Below, piece after piece: positions 33,271 through 41,117 of a stretch of 64,000 bases of DNA. The notes below the pieces were generated by a model. That model saw only the letters and a program-made list of their open reading frames with translations. It was not told the origin of the DNA and did no database searches. Each line of letters begins with the position of its first letter. Position 1 is the first letter of the stretch. The translations under genes were made by a program, and so were the position numbers. Source of the DNA: AP-15 sp963812675 (GTDB taxonomy: Bacteria > Pseudomonadota > Alphaproteobacteria > ATCC43930 > CGMCC-115725). The stretch covers positions 367,766-431,765 of the forward strand of contig CAWEWR010000011.1 in assembly GCA_963812675.1 (NCBI GenBank). The letters run 5' to 3'.

Positions 33271-34102
33271 GGAACCGTTGGAGCATCGCAGCGATAGCCT
33301 CTCGGCGGAGTTCTGCAATCTCGACGCCGACACACGGCAGGATCAGACCCGGCGCTACGAGGCCTTGTGCACCCATTACCGCATGCAGCCGACCCGCAAC
33401 AATCGGGGCTTGGCGCACGAGAACGGTTCGATTGAAAGCCCGCATGGCCATCTGAAGCGGGCGATCGAGGACGCGCTGCTGCTGCGCGGCTCGCGCGATT
33501 TCGACACCCTCGAAGCCTATCGCCGCTTTGTTGACGAGATCGTCGGCCGGCGCAATGCTCGCAACCGCAAGCGGCTGGATCTCGAGCGCCCGGCCCTGCA
33601 AGCGCTGCCGGCGCATCGGACGACGGATTACGAGGAGACAATCGTCACCGTCACCTCGACCAGCGGGTTCACCCTCAAGAAAGTGTTCTATTCGGTGCCC
33701 TCGCGCTTGATCGGCCATCGCCTGCGCGTGCGGCTGTACGACGATCGGCTCGAATGCTTTCTCGGTGCGACGCCGCTGTTGACGCTGCGTCGCGGTCAGC
33801 CTCAATCCAGCGGAAAGCATGGCCACGTCGTCGATTACCGGCACGTCATCCATGCCCTGCGCCGCAAGCCAATGGCTCTGCTCAATCTGGTCTATCGTGA
33901 GCAGCTCTTCCCCCGCAGCCCCTACCGGCGCGCCTTTGAGGCGTTGCTGGCCGGCGACGGTGAAAAGCAAGCCTGCCGCACGATAGTCGGACTGTTGGCG
34001 CTCGCCCATAATCGTGCCTGCGAAGCCGAGCTCGCTGAGGCCATTGATGCCGAGCTCGATGGCGGAAGACTGCCCGATCTCGCCGCGCTCAGCCGACGCT
34101 GA
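33270..34102 (+). pseudogene. IS21-family transposase IstA, C-terminal fragment
   Basis: The plus strand encodes the second half of an IS21-type IstA: SDSLSAEFCNLDAD, RNNRGLAHENGSIESPHGHL (with a conserved catalytic Glu), KRAIEDALLLRGSRDFDTLE, VSTSGFTLKKVFYSV-type Mu-C segment (VTVTSTSGFTLKKVFYSVPS) and the C-terminal helices. The N-terminal HTH and first DDE residues are missing, and no IstB ATPase gene follows. The junction with the cyclase-like remnant lies near 33270-33290. Confidence 0.9.
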
Positions 34103-34245
34103 GCAGATTCGGGGGCCACTCTCGGACCCTTCCGGATGTTCGGTTGGCCTATGGATGGGGCATGATCAAAAAGGACTTGTAGAGGTCATGTAAAGGCCGC
34201 TTAACAGAGCTTGGTGGCCTGAAGCATTAATGCTAATGCGCTTTC

Positions 34246-35169
34246 CTATTGGCGGGAGCCTGTCGTGGCCGCGGGCGGCGGCAGTTTCTGTGCCGAAATT
34301 GCGGCATACCGCCATCCATCCGGCGTCTTAGCGAGCGTGATCACCGCCCGGCCATGGATGGTGTCGTGGTTCTGTCCGACATCGCGAATTTCTAATTCGT
34401 CATTCGCAACAACGACGTTATCGCCAAGTGAGTTCGCGTCTTTAATTACGACGGTGAAATGGCCACCCTGGTTCTTTAACAACCCAGCGAAGGAGCGTTC
34501 GATCGCCTCACGACCTTGCGTCACCGTTCCGTCGAATCCCAGCAACATCGCGTCCGGTAGAAACAGCGCTGATATAGCTTTGGGATCGTGCGTGTTGTAT
34601 GCGGCCATAAACGAGTTCACTACCGAGTTGGCCACCTGACGCGCCTCTTGGCGGGAGCCTGCTGTGGCTGCGGAAGGTGGTGGTTGGGTCTGCGGAGCAA
34701 TTGAAACATACCTCCAGCCGTCCGGTGTCTTCGCTAGCGTGATCGATGCCCGGCCACTGATAGTTTTGCTGGAGTTCTGCCCATCCCCGACGATTTTGAA
34801 TTCCGTGACTGCGACAACGGCGTCCTTGCCTGCGGGGATCGCGTCTTTGATGGTGATGGTCTCATGTCCACCGACGTTCTTGAACAGATCGGCCCATGAA
34901 CGTTCGATCGCCTCGCGCCCCTGCACTATCGACGAACCGTTGGGCGGCAGGAACACCCCGTCCGGAACAAAGAGCATGGATATGGCTTTGGGGTCGTGCT
35001 TGTCGTATGCATTCACATACGATTCCACTACCGATTGGGCCACCTTGCTCGCCTCAAGACGCTCGCGGTCTGTAGAAGCTGATCGCTCGTCCGCAATACC
35101 CGCCCCAGAGAGATAACTAAGAGCACACAGGGCGATTACGCTTGCGAGCAAACCGTTTCTTACTAGCAT
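34246..35169 (-). CDS. exported protein with two tandem NTF2-like (SnoaL/DUF4440-type) domains, 307 aa
   Basis: The start at 35169 has a strong GGGAGGAAGGT ribosome site; a longer frame to 35268 lacks one. Residues 1-27 are a Sec signal peptide (LLASVIALCALSYLSGAGIA). Two NTF2-like domains follow, about 40-160 and 175-295, clearly duplicates: YVNAYDKHDPKAISMLFVPD with QGREAIERSWADLFKNVGGH, and FMAAYNTHDPKAISALFLPD with QGREAIERSFAGLLKNQGGH. Each ends with ITLAKTPDGWRY. Such domains bind small hydrophobic ligands or act as isomerases; the secreted tandem form has no assigned function. It is a single-gene unit. Confidence 0.88.
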   Translation of the reverse strand: MLVRNGLLASVIALCALSYLSGAGIADERSASTDRERLEASKVAQSVVESYVNAYDKHDPKAISMLFVPDGVFLPPNGSSIVQGREAIERSWADLFKNVGGHETITIKDAIPAGKDAVVAVTEFKIVGDGQNSSKTISGRASITLAKTPDGWRYVSIAPQTQPPPSAATAGSRQEARQVANSVVNSFMAAYNTHDPKAISALFLPDAMLLGFDGTVTQGREAIERSFAGLLKNQGGHFTVVIKDANSLGDNVVVANDELEIRDVGQNHDTIHGRAVITLAKTPDGWRYAAISAQKLPPPAATTGSRQ

Positions 35170-35322
35170 TACCTTCCTCCCGTTGAGTTTTACAGCCGCC
35201 ACCCTACCTTGCAGCCTGTGCGGGCGGGCGGGATCGGAACCGTTCCTGTCCTTGCCTATGCGTAACATTCAATATTCTACGCAAGTTCCAGGACTCTATG
35301 GCCGCTTTCCACCCCACGCTCA

Positions 35323-35553
35323 CTTCCGACGCAGCGTCAGATTTTATCCGCTACCGCAGGAGGAACAGCAAGCTCAGTGTCGTGAGCATCATCTCGCGAA
35401 GATTATGCCGAGCGCGGTCCTGGCTAGCTCCCGGCGCGTCGGCAGTCGCGCAATCTGCTTCTGAAATGACCTCAAGATCGGATTCGATCGCGGCGAAATC
35501 GGTGCGCGCCTGATCCGCCTGCCGCAACGCGAGGGTGTGTATGTCTGACATAA
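35323..35553 (-). repeat. 230-bp inverted repeat, left copy
   Basis: Roughly 90 percent identical by eye to the plus-strand segment at 60736-60970, including the non-coding end TTCCGACGCAGCGTCAG. The two copies face each other across 25 kb. Confidence 0.75.
35351..35552 (-). pseudogene. degenerate small protein, copy 1 of an inverted pair
   Basis: Reads MSDIHTLALRQADQARTDFA then AIESDLEVISEADCATADAP. The first half matches a small Hyphomicrobiales family (LRQADQARTDFAAIESDLEF then QKQLARLPTRRELAR); the second half is read out of frame, so the gene is probably dead. The matching DNA recurs inverted at 60736-60970. Confidence 0.5.
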
Positions 35554-35730
35554 CGTTCGTCAGGCCAGCATGAGTTGTCCGATACGACTTTTCCGCCATG
35601 TCCTGGGCGCTCAGGCGCGCCTTGCATCCCTGTCCTCGCCCGCCAGATGTCCAGGTCCGATAGCGTCATTGGCGTAATTCGGTGACCGGGAGTATCGTGG
35701 GTGCGACCAGCAGGGACGCAGAACATCGCA

Positions 35731-36342
35731 ATGAAACCACTCGGCACGCATCAGTCAAACTTCACCTATGCGCGAAACAAGTATAACAAGTCCGACGATC
35801 CCGATGCTAAGATAAAATATGCTCGCTATATGGCAAAGTATTTGAACGAAGGAAGAAACGACGGTTTTACTACTGAACAAATTACCCATGGGACCGACTA
35901 TCCTGCTGAAGTAGATAAGGATATTCCGGATCTCGGCTCGGAAAATCTTCCGGTAATACCGGAAGAACAGGCCAAGAGAGAAATCGCGGAATCCGTAGAT
36001 ACGAGCGGTGTGATCCGCGACGGAGAAGGCGGATCAGCCGTGTACGCATACGGGTATGTTTGCTGCCCGGATCGACTGAAGGTCGGTTATGCGACCGGCG
36101 ACACCGTGCAACGAATTGCTGACCAGATCGGTACAAGTACCCCCGATAAGCCAGTTCTTTATATCGAGATCAAGACCGATGATTGCCGCGCGCTTGAACG
36201 GGCAATCCATGCGGTTTTGCGGGTACGAGGCCGCAAGATTGCGGGCGGCGGCGATGAATGGTTTAGGGCGACCCCCGATGAGATAATCGCGATTTACCGG
36301 TTCATATGTGAACCGGCCTCGACGGCGATCGCCGCTAATTAG
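35731..36342 (+). CDS. T5orf172 / GIY-YIG-like nuclease domain protein, 203 aa
   Basis: The first 100 residues are charged and helical (NFTYARNKYNKSDDPDAKIK). The C-terminal domain (about 105-195) begins VYAYGYVCCPDRLKVGYATG and continues TDDCRALERAIHAVLRVRGR, then GGGDEWFRATPDEIIAIYRF. This is the T5orf172 branch of the GIY-YIG superfamily, with the V-Y-x-Y...K-V-G motif and the late E-W-F. These domains occur in phage and mobile-element proteins and cut DNA. The ATG at 35731 is preferred to the one at 35701, which would include a non-conserved extension. It is followed by a degraded zinc-ribbon tail and a hairpin. Confidence 0.82.
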   Translation: MKPLGTHQSNFTYARNKYNKSDDPDAKIKYARYMAKYLNEGRNDGFTTEQITHGTDYPAEVDKDIPDLGSENLPVIPEEQAKREIAESVDTSGVIRDGEGGSAVYAYGYVCCPDRLKVGYATGDTVQRIADQIGTSTPDKPVLYIEIKTDDCRALERAIHAVLRVRGRKIAGGGDEWFRATPDEIIAIYRFICEPASTAIAAN

Positions 36343-36409
36343 CTGTCGCGGTTAGGCAGCCTCGACGCGCCGCCGAAAGGGGGGATAAGCCTAAACACCA
36401 TTCCGCTAC

Positions 36410-36480
36410 GCCTATACTCGCTGTCCCAGCGCGGGAGTCGCGCTACGGATACGGTGGTGACCGGGGAGCGGCGCTCAAAC
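36410..36480 (+). pseudogene. tail of a zinc-ribbon protein
   Basis: A frame reading SRATDTVVTGERR, preceded by a degraded CSQRG, matches the C-terminus of the zinc-ribbon protein whose better copies lie at 37173-37499 and 39666-39791. Only the end remains. Confidence 0.45.
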
Positions 36481-36483
36481 GAA

Positions 36484-36512
36484 GAAACCCCGGTGGGGGA
36501 AACCGGGGTTTC
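36484..36512. terminator. strong hairpin between convergent genes
   Basis: GAAACCCCGGT and ACCGGGGTTTC pair perfectly over 11 bp with a 7-base loop. It lies between the plus-strand T5orf172 gene (ends 36342) and the minus-strand gene ending at 36578, so it can serve both. No U-run follows on either side. Confidence 0.65.
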
Positions 36513-36577
36513 GTAAGCGGACGATCGGAGGGGTGTGGGGGACACCCGTAGATTAGGATCGTCCTAATTAACCAACA

Positions 36578-36859
36578 TCATCGGAGGCGTTGCGGTTCCG
36601 CAACACGCCGCGCCTCCGTGTCATCCTCGGGTTCGTCCACCGCTTCAGCCGCAGCCTTTTCGATCAGACCGGGAAGTTCACCGGATCGCTCCAACTCGAC
36701 GATTTTTTCGCGGATCTGGCGTCGCGACCGGCACATGAAGCTGGCGATCTCCTCGACCGGATCATTCAGCCTGATGCAATTGGCGAGGTCCAAAAGATCC
36801 ATCTCGGACCATTTTTCACGGGAATTCATGTCGGGCCGGTTTTCAACGTCCTCGTTCAT
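36578..36859 (-). CDS. small helical (HTH-like) protein, 93 aa
   Basis: The core REKWSEMDLLDLANCIRLND, then EEIASFMCRSRRQIREKIVE, is a three-helix unit of the SANT/Myb or resolvase-HTH type: a Trp-containing first helix and a R-R-x-I/V-R recognition-like helix. It matches a common small hypothetical protein of Bradyrhizobium-like genomes. The tail is acidic (AVDEPEDDTEA). A DNA-binding role is inferred. The start at 36859 is followed by a second Met 10 residues later; both are possible. Confidence 0.7.
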   Translation of the reverse strand: MNEDVENRPDMNSREKWSEMDLLDLANCIRLNDPVEEIASFMCRSRRQIREKIVELERSGELPGLIEKAAAEAVDEPEDDTEARRVAEPQRLR

Positions 36860-36962
36860 TCGCGTTTCCTGATTTCTTCGTCACCCAGCCTAACGCCAAT
36901 CGCATTCTTGTTGCGCCGTCCGCGGACTCGCCGCCAATGGTTAACCGACCCATCTGTGGGTC

Positions 36963-37172
36963 ATGATCCTTGACCTAACCGAAGAAGAGACTGCCGCGCT
37001 GGCCCGGCTACTGACCAACACCATAGACGCCGATCGTTATCCGCTCTCGCCGCGCATTCAACTCTTGAAGGGGATACTTGCCAAGATCCGACCGGAGCCG
37101 GAACGCCAACCGCTCCCGCCGCTGAAGCGTTACGAGCCGCCGCGCGGTGGACGATACCGCAGACGTGTTTAG
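36963..37172 (+). CDS. small protein of a repeated two-gene cassette, 69 aa
   Basis: Starts MILDLTEEETAALARLLTNT, has SPRIQLLKGILAKIRPEPER and ends in the basic motif KRYEPPRGGRYRRRV. The first part is an amphipathic helical pair; the Arg-rich end may bind nucleic acid. The family is common in Bradyrhizobium-like genomes without known function. Its stop codon touches the GTG start of the zinc-ribbon gene (TAGGTG), so they form one transcript. A degraded second copy is at 38605-38766. Confidence 0.75.
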   Translation: MILDLTEEETAALARLLTNTIDADRYPLSPRIQLLKGILAKIRPEPERQPLPPLKRYEPPRGGRYRRRV

Positions 37173-37337
37173 GTGAAATCCAAACCCAGCCCACCGATGA
37201 CGCTGGGCAGTGCGGCGGCTGCGCATGGTCGGTTGATCGTGTGGTGCAAGGCGTGCCAATATCAGGTTGAGCCCGATCCCGCCGAGATGGCCAAACGATA
37301 CGGCCCCGAGACTCCCATTCCCGACTGGCGTAAGCGT

Positions 37338-37376
37338 CGCCGCTGAGGCGGCTAGAGCGGGCAAAGCCCGCGACGG
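37338..37376. repeat. 39-bp palindromic insertion in zinc-ribbon gene
   Basis: Two hairpins side by side: CGCCGCTGAGGCGG-type (GCCGC/GCGGC) and GAGCGGGCAAAGCCCGC (GCGGGC/GCCCGC). Comparison with the paralogue at 39666, which reads DWHKRLGCPRC without it, defines the edges. Confidence 0.7.
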
Positions 37377-37439
37377 CTCGTCTGTTCACTTTGCGGGAGC
37401 CGCACCGTTGATATGGTGGTGACCCGGCGAGCGACGGTG

Positions 37440-37474
37440 AAAAACCGAAGGTTCGAATCCGTCTCTCGGTATCC
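37440..37474 (-). repeat. T-arm-like dispersed repeat, copy 3
   Basis: On the minus strand: GAGAGACGGATTCGAACCTT followed by CGGTTTTT, matching the core of the family. It forms the 3' end of the interrupted zinc-ribbon frame. Confidence 0.55.
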
Positions 37475-37709
37475 CCTAAACTCCCTCGAAACCCCTTGAA
37501 AACTACCATTCCTGGAAAGGGCCGTATCCGGTTTAGTAGCAGGGTTTAGTAGCAAAAATGGCCCTATTTCGGGGCCATCTCAGCATCGAAATTCCGGCAT
37601 TTATATACTTGCCATAATAGCCGGATCGGTTAGCCAAAGCGTCGACAGGCTGGCGTTATGATAGGGACGTGCTGTGAGCATGGCATGCCCGTGTCCCGTT
37701 TGTCACCGC

Positions 37710-38513
37710 TTACGACGAGTGATTTCTGAAGTTAGCCACCATGTACGGCAGGATATTGATCACGGCGCGAGCATCATCATCTCCGAGGATAAAAAAAAGC
37801 GGCCAATCGATAGCGCCTCCCCCGATCGGCCAAATACGGCGCGAGAGATTCGCGAAAGTGCCAACATTAAAATCCACATCCGGAAGGTCGTCGCCGATAA
37901 CCAGAGCGGCGAGACCTCCGATACCGAAGAAGGTCGATTCAACGTAACCGGAGAATTTTTCACCTGGGCCGGTGACGGGCGTAAAATCTAACTTTCCGGA
38001 TCGTTGAAAGAACGCTAGATCTCGAAATTCTGTTCCAGCATAGGATGCTATCCATACCTCCCATTCATTAGGAGGTCGCCGGTCTTTCATCATAAGGTTG
38101 CGCTGTGGCTGGCTTACGAGACTTCTGGCGCGGTTTCTCAAATCGCCAACCATGGCAATCTTGCATAGCCACGTAGCGAGTGCTTTTTGCATTTCCGGAG
38201 AAATGGAGACGCGTTCACCCCGAATGATTGGTGGGGCTACAGCTTTTGCCGCGTCGTCGATAGCGCTAACCCATCCCGAATTGCATGTCTGGCAAACGGT
38301 GCGAATCTTTTTCGTGCCTGAATGCCCCTGCTGCGGGATGAGCCTGTACGGGCCTTCATCCGCTATGCCCAAAGTATGGGTATCATCAGGGGAGCGCGGG
38401 AAGAGATCCCGTAGCCAATCGGAGAATAGATGTTCCTTTGACATCCCGGGGCCACCACAGAAAATGCAACGCCCTGGCCGTTTGAGATTTTGCCTGCGTG
38501 GCTTTTTGCCCAT
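37710..38513 (-). CDS. HNH-like endonuclease family protein, 267 aa
   Basis: N-terminal metal-binding unit GRCIFCGGPGMSKEHLFSDW (about 14) with C-x2-C followed by the Lys-Glu-His of HNH-type zinc domains, and a second pair VCQTCNSGWVSAIDDAAK (about 73) where C-x2-C-N completes the site. The rest (about 100-260) is a mixed alpha/beta region with FFGIGGLAALVIGDDL and LFFILGDDDARAVINI, with no known name. Such proteins are frequent on mobile islands as hypothetical HNH proteins. The start is good: MGKKPRRQNLKRPGRCIFCG. GC content is lower than in core genes. Confidence 0.75.
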   Translation of the reverse strand: MGKKPRRQNLKRPGRCIFCGGPGMSKEHLFSDWLRDLFPRSPDDTHTLGIADEGPYRLIPQQGHSGTKKIRTVCQTCNSGWVSAIDDAAKAVAPPIIRGERVSISPEMQKALATWLCKIAMVGDLRNRARSLVSQPQRNLMMKDRRPPNEWEVWIASYAGTEFRDLAFFQRSGKLDFTPVTGPGEKFSGYVESTFFGIGGLAALVIGDDLPDVDFNVGTFANLSRRIWPIGGGAIDWPLFFILGDDDARAVINILPYMVANFRNHSS

Positions 38514-38576
38514 AGGATTATTCCGATAACCGGAGAATTAGACCAATATAGCCCCGAGGAGACGGCGCGGTTAGTC

Positions 38577-38835
38577 ACGGGACCCCGCGAGCGGCGTCCG
38601 ATTCGCCACCCCGTATAGCGAGGGTGATCGCTACTTCCTCTCACCGCGCATTCAGACGTTGCGAGAGATTCGCAGCATGGTCCGACCTGAAGCGAAACGC
38701 GAACCGCTCCCGCCGCTGAAGCGCTACGAGCCGCCGCGTGGCGGACGATACCGCAGACGCGGTTAGATGAAATCCGAACCCGGCCCGCCGATGACACTCG
38801 GGGGCGCGGCGGCTGCCCATGTGCGACGGGATTAA
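38577..38835 (+). pseudogene. degraded second copy of the two-gene cassette
   Basis: Three pieces in order: a zinc-ribbon tail (VTGPRERRPIR, near 38577), the C-terminal two thirds of the 69-residue protein (DRYFLSPRIQTLREIRSMVR, then PLPPLKRYEPPRGGRYRRRG, stop at 38766), and the first residues of a zinc-ribbon protein starting ATG at 38767 (MKSEPGPPMTLGGAAAAHVR) that stops at 38835. It shows tandem duplication with loss. Confidence 0.75.
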
Positions 38836-39545
38836 AGCGGCGGACGTTCTGGGACGGGGTCCTCTTTCCAGTCGAACGCGATGCTTCGCGGTAAGAGGGG
38901 GGTCATCAAGTCCCGACCGTGCTGGTCAATCTCAGTGTTTAGAATGTGCACCACATCGACATCGGCTCTTCGCAACAGTCGATCTCGGCAAACATCGTGA
39001 GCATACCCTTCCGGCTCATTGCCATCGATCTCGACGGCAATCAGCTTAGTTCCCGTCCAAAAACCGAAATCTACCCGGAAGTTGTTTTTTGGCTCGAAGC
39101 TCCATCGTGGGTCCAATACATCCTCAACATATAACTGCATCTGCGGAATTGGCATAAGAGCATTATATCTACCAAAGGAGTCTTTCTTCACAAAGGGCGA
39201 TTCTTCTTTGAGAAACTCAAAGTACAGTTTCAAAAATGTGGCTTCGGATCGTGTCGCATCGATAGGCATATGTTGTGCGATGGTGTGGTGCATGAAATCC
39301 AACATCGCCATCACATCGTCACCCGTTGGCGAACTCCGCTCACGACGAAACACACTGAAAAAATCCAGCAACCTAAGGGGTTTCTTTTCGGCCACGTTTA
39401 TGTAGACGCAAGGGATATCCGCTCGCAAATAGATCCCATTTGCTGCCACCGCTGCCAATGTGATCTTCTGAAGATCGAACTTCTTAGCTGTGCCAAAAGG
39501 GAGGATCAGATGATCCTTGATTTCAATGATATTCCCCAATCGCAT
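38832..39545 (-). CDS. DUF559/Vsr-like PD-(D/E)XK nuclease-fold protein, 237 aa
   Basis: The C-terminal part (about 160-235) has the hallmark of the DUF559/very-short-patch nuclease group: NNFRVDFGFWTGTKLIAVEI then DGNEPEGYAHDVCRDRLLRR and ADVDVVHILNTEI, i.e. D-x(9-11)-E-x-D/N-G, then R-D-x-L-L. The N-terminal 150 residues are not recognised (RLGNIIEIKDHLILPFGTAK, LLDFFSVFRRERSS). The start at 39545 is chosen because GAGGGG lies 8 bases upstream; the longer frame to 39572 lacks a site. Probably a nuclease of unknown target, one of several nuclease-like proteins on this island. Confidence 0.72.
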   Translation of the reverse strand: MRLGNIIEIKDHLILPFGTAKKFDLQKITLAAVAANGIYLRADIPCVYINVAEKKPLRLLDFFSVFRRERSSPTGDDVMAMLDFMHHTIAQHMPIDATRSEATFLKLYFEFLKEESPFVKKDSFGRYNALMPIPQMQLYVEDVLDPRWSFEPKNNFRVDFGFWTGTKLIAVEIDGNEPEGYAHDVCRDRLLRRADVDVVHILNTEIDQHGRDLMTPLLPRSIAFDWKEDPVPERPPL

Positions 39546-39665
39546 TTTGCGTTCCCCTCCCGTTGAAACCACTGCGCTTCCATGACCAGAAGAGCAGCGC
39601 TACATCGTCAAGGCGAGTCAGACAAGAGGATTGGAGATCGTTTGCATCTTTTGATGCGAAAGTCC

Positions 39666-39791
39666 CACCATCAGGCTGAACCCGATCCCGCCGAAATGGC
39701 GCGACGATACGGCCCCGAGACTCCCGTTGCCGACTGGCATAAGCGGCTGGGCTGTCCCCGTTGTGCGAGCCACGATATAGACAGGTCGTGA
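39666..39791 (+). pseudogene. zinc-ribbon protein, third copy, N-terminus lost
   Basis: Reads HHQAEPDPAEMARRYGPETP then VADWHKRLGCPRCASHDIDR and stop. The first Cys pair (WCKAC in copy 1) is missing, but the second (CPRC) is present and there is no palindromic insertion. The frame is open from an ATG at 39582 with a non-homologous N-terminus. Confidence 0.6.
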
Positions 39792-40007
39792 CCGGCGAGC
39801 GACGCTGAAGCGAAGAAATCCCGGTACCTGAGCCTTCCCGTTGACCATTTCTTATTCTGACTATGGACCGATGCTGTTGAGATTTTTTCGTGATCCAGGA
39901 ACGTTGAAAATGGAATCCACGGTGCGAATCCCCGTTTTTATGGACCCTCTCCTCCAGCCAGGGGCAGTCGAGAGAAAACGAGAGGAGTACCGAGACCAAT
40001 ATCGGCG

Positions 40008-40172
40008 GGGACCGACCGCGTTCTTGGTGCCCACATCATCGGCCCCAACGCGGAAGAGGCAGTCAACCTGTTCGGGCTCGCGATGCGCCTCGGGCTCAGC
40101 ACACGAAATCTTCGCCGAGTCGTGGCGGCGTATCCATCCGAAGCGTCGAACCTGGCCTACATGCTCGAGTGA
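40008..40172 (+). pseudogene. C-terminal end of a pyridine nucleotide-disulfide oxidoreductase
   Basis: The plus strand encodes GTDRVLGAHIIGPNAEEAVN then LFGLAMRLGLSTRNLRRVVA and AYPSEASNLAYMLE with a stop at 40170-40172. This is the dimerisation domain end of glutathione/mercuric reductase-like flavoenzymes (HIIGPNAEE...NLFGLA...AYPS.AS). All upstream domains are gone. Confidence 0.85.
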
Positions 40173-40391
40173 GAGGCTGTTTTCCATGAGAGCGGAGCAA
40201 GGCTGCTCGAAGGTCGAGAACAGGAATCTCGCGCGCCGCTGTGGCGGTGGCCAGAGCGCCCTGAATCCGCGGCGGCTGACGCTTTGGTCGAGCTCGAATC
40301 CGAGCAAAGCTTTCCTGCCAGCGATCCGCCAAGCTGGACGAGCGCACGAGTTGGTGGACCAGCCCATCATAGGAGAGCCGACATGTCATAA
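40173..40391 (+). other. open frame ending in a QSFPASDPPSW tail
   Basis: Directly after the flavoenzyme stop, in the same frame, a 72-codon open stretch ends ALVELESEQSFPASDPPSWT and SARVGGPAHH. The SFPASDPPSW string ends many short hypothetical proteins of Hyphomicrobiales that lie beside CMD genes, as here. No start codon is evident, so it is probably a truncated relic. Confidence 0.45.
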
Positions 40392-40394
40392 ACG

Positions 40395-40553
40395 ATGTAT
40401 CCGGCCTCGTCTTCGAAGATCCGCGAGTACAGGCGCGAACTCGCGCCCGAGATACACGCGGCGTGGGACGCGTTCAGCGAGCGGGTCTTCGCCGGCGGCG
40501 CGCTACCTACCAAGACACCGCAGCTAATCGCGGTGGCCGTTGCCCACGTCACG
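40395..40553 (+). pseudogene. carboxymuconolactone decarboxylase (AhpD-like) fragment
   Basis: Reads REYRRELAPEIHAAWDAFSE then RVFAGGALPTKTPQLIAVAV, AHVT. This is the start of a CMD/AhpD-family protein, which normally continues with a CPYCIRGH redox site. Here the sequence switches to unrelated DNA after AHVT, before the catalytic cysteines. The gene is dead. Confidence 0.8.
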
Positions 40554-40751
40554 TTCTGGTTCGGGCGGCTTGCGATCAAGATGGGTTTTGTCATCGCCGA
40601 TGATCGCAATCAGCCCTGTAATTAGAGCAGGGATGGCAAGTTCTGGTTGGAATATAGCAAGAGCTATCAATCCGATCCCAGCGAGGGTGGTGGGCTGAGG
40701 AGGCCACACTGTGAGGTGCGAGAGGTCAAGACCATGATCAAAGTCACTCAT
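40524..40751 (-). CDS. short membrane protein, possibly truncated
   Basis: From the Met at 40751: MSDFDHGLDLSHLTVWPPQP then a hydrophobic hairpin (LAGIGLIALAIFQPELAIPA, LITGLIAIIGDD). The end overlaps the CMD fragment antisense, so the native C-terminus may be lost. No family recognised. Confidence 0.4.
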   Translation of the reverse strand: MSDFDHGLDLSHLTVWPPQPTTLAGIGLIALAIFQPELAIPALITGLIAIIGDDKTHLDRKPPEPERDVGNGHRD

Positions 40752-41006
40752 GACTTTCAGTCTCATAGCGGCGAAAATTATTTCCATCGTAGGGTCACGA
40801 CACCTGCGCTTCCAGCTTCGAAACGCTAGGCAAGGCTCCCGCACCCAGGCAGCCCTCGGATCGCTGCTCGCATTCGCTTGAAATGTCTGCTTCCAGGGTT
40901 TCCGATGCCGGCCCGGCGCGAGCAGTAGATCTGGTATAAGGCCGGGGTCGGCCGCGGGGCTCTAGGTCAGGTAGCGCGCGCCGATTTTGAGCAAGAGGGA
41001 CCGAGG

Positions 41007-41060
41007 GTTTGCAGACTCGCCGCTGGAGGAAGACGGATTCGAACTCTTGGTCCCGGTTGT
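41007..41060 (+). repeat. T-arm-like dispersed repeat, copy 4
   Basis: A full-length copy: GTTTGCAGACTCGCCGCTGG then AGGAAGACGGATTCGAACTC and TTGGTCCCGG. Placed just beyond the 3' end of the BluB-like gene. Confidence 0.7.
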
Positions 41061-41117
41061 GAAATGGCGGCCTCCTCGGGAAATGGAACCAGGGCTATGC
41101 CGCACCGGCCCTCATTT

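Larger units (their letters stand above)
37173..37499 (+). pseudogene. zinc-ribbon protein interrupted by a 39-bp palindromic insertion
   Basis: From the GTG at 37173 the frame reads KSKPSPPMTLGSAAAAHGRL, VWCKACQYQVEPDPAEMAKR and GPETPIPDWRKR, then stops at 37346 because of an insertion at 37338-37376. After it the same frame resumes as LVCSLCGSRTVDMVV, giving the second Cys pair (CxxC...CxxC). The insertion length of 39 keeps the frame but brings two stop codons. The 57-residue product has one Cys pair only and is probably inactive. The tail runs into a T-arm-like repeat. Confidence 0.7.
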
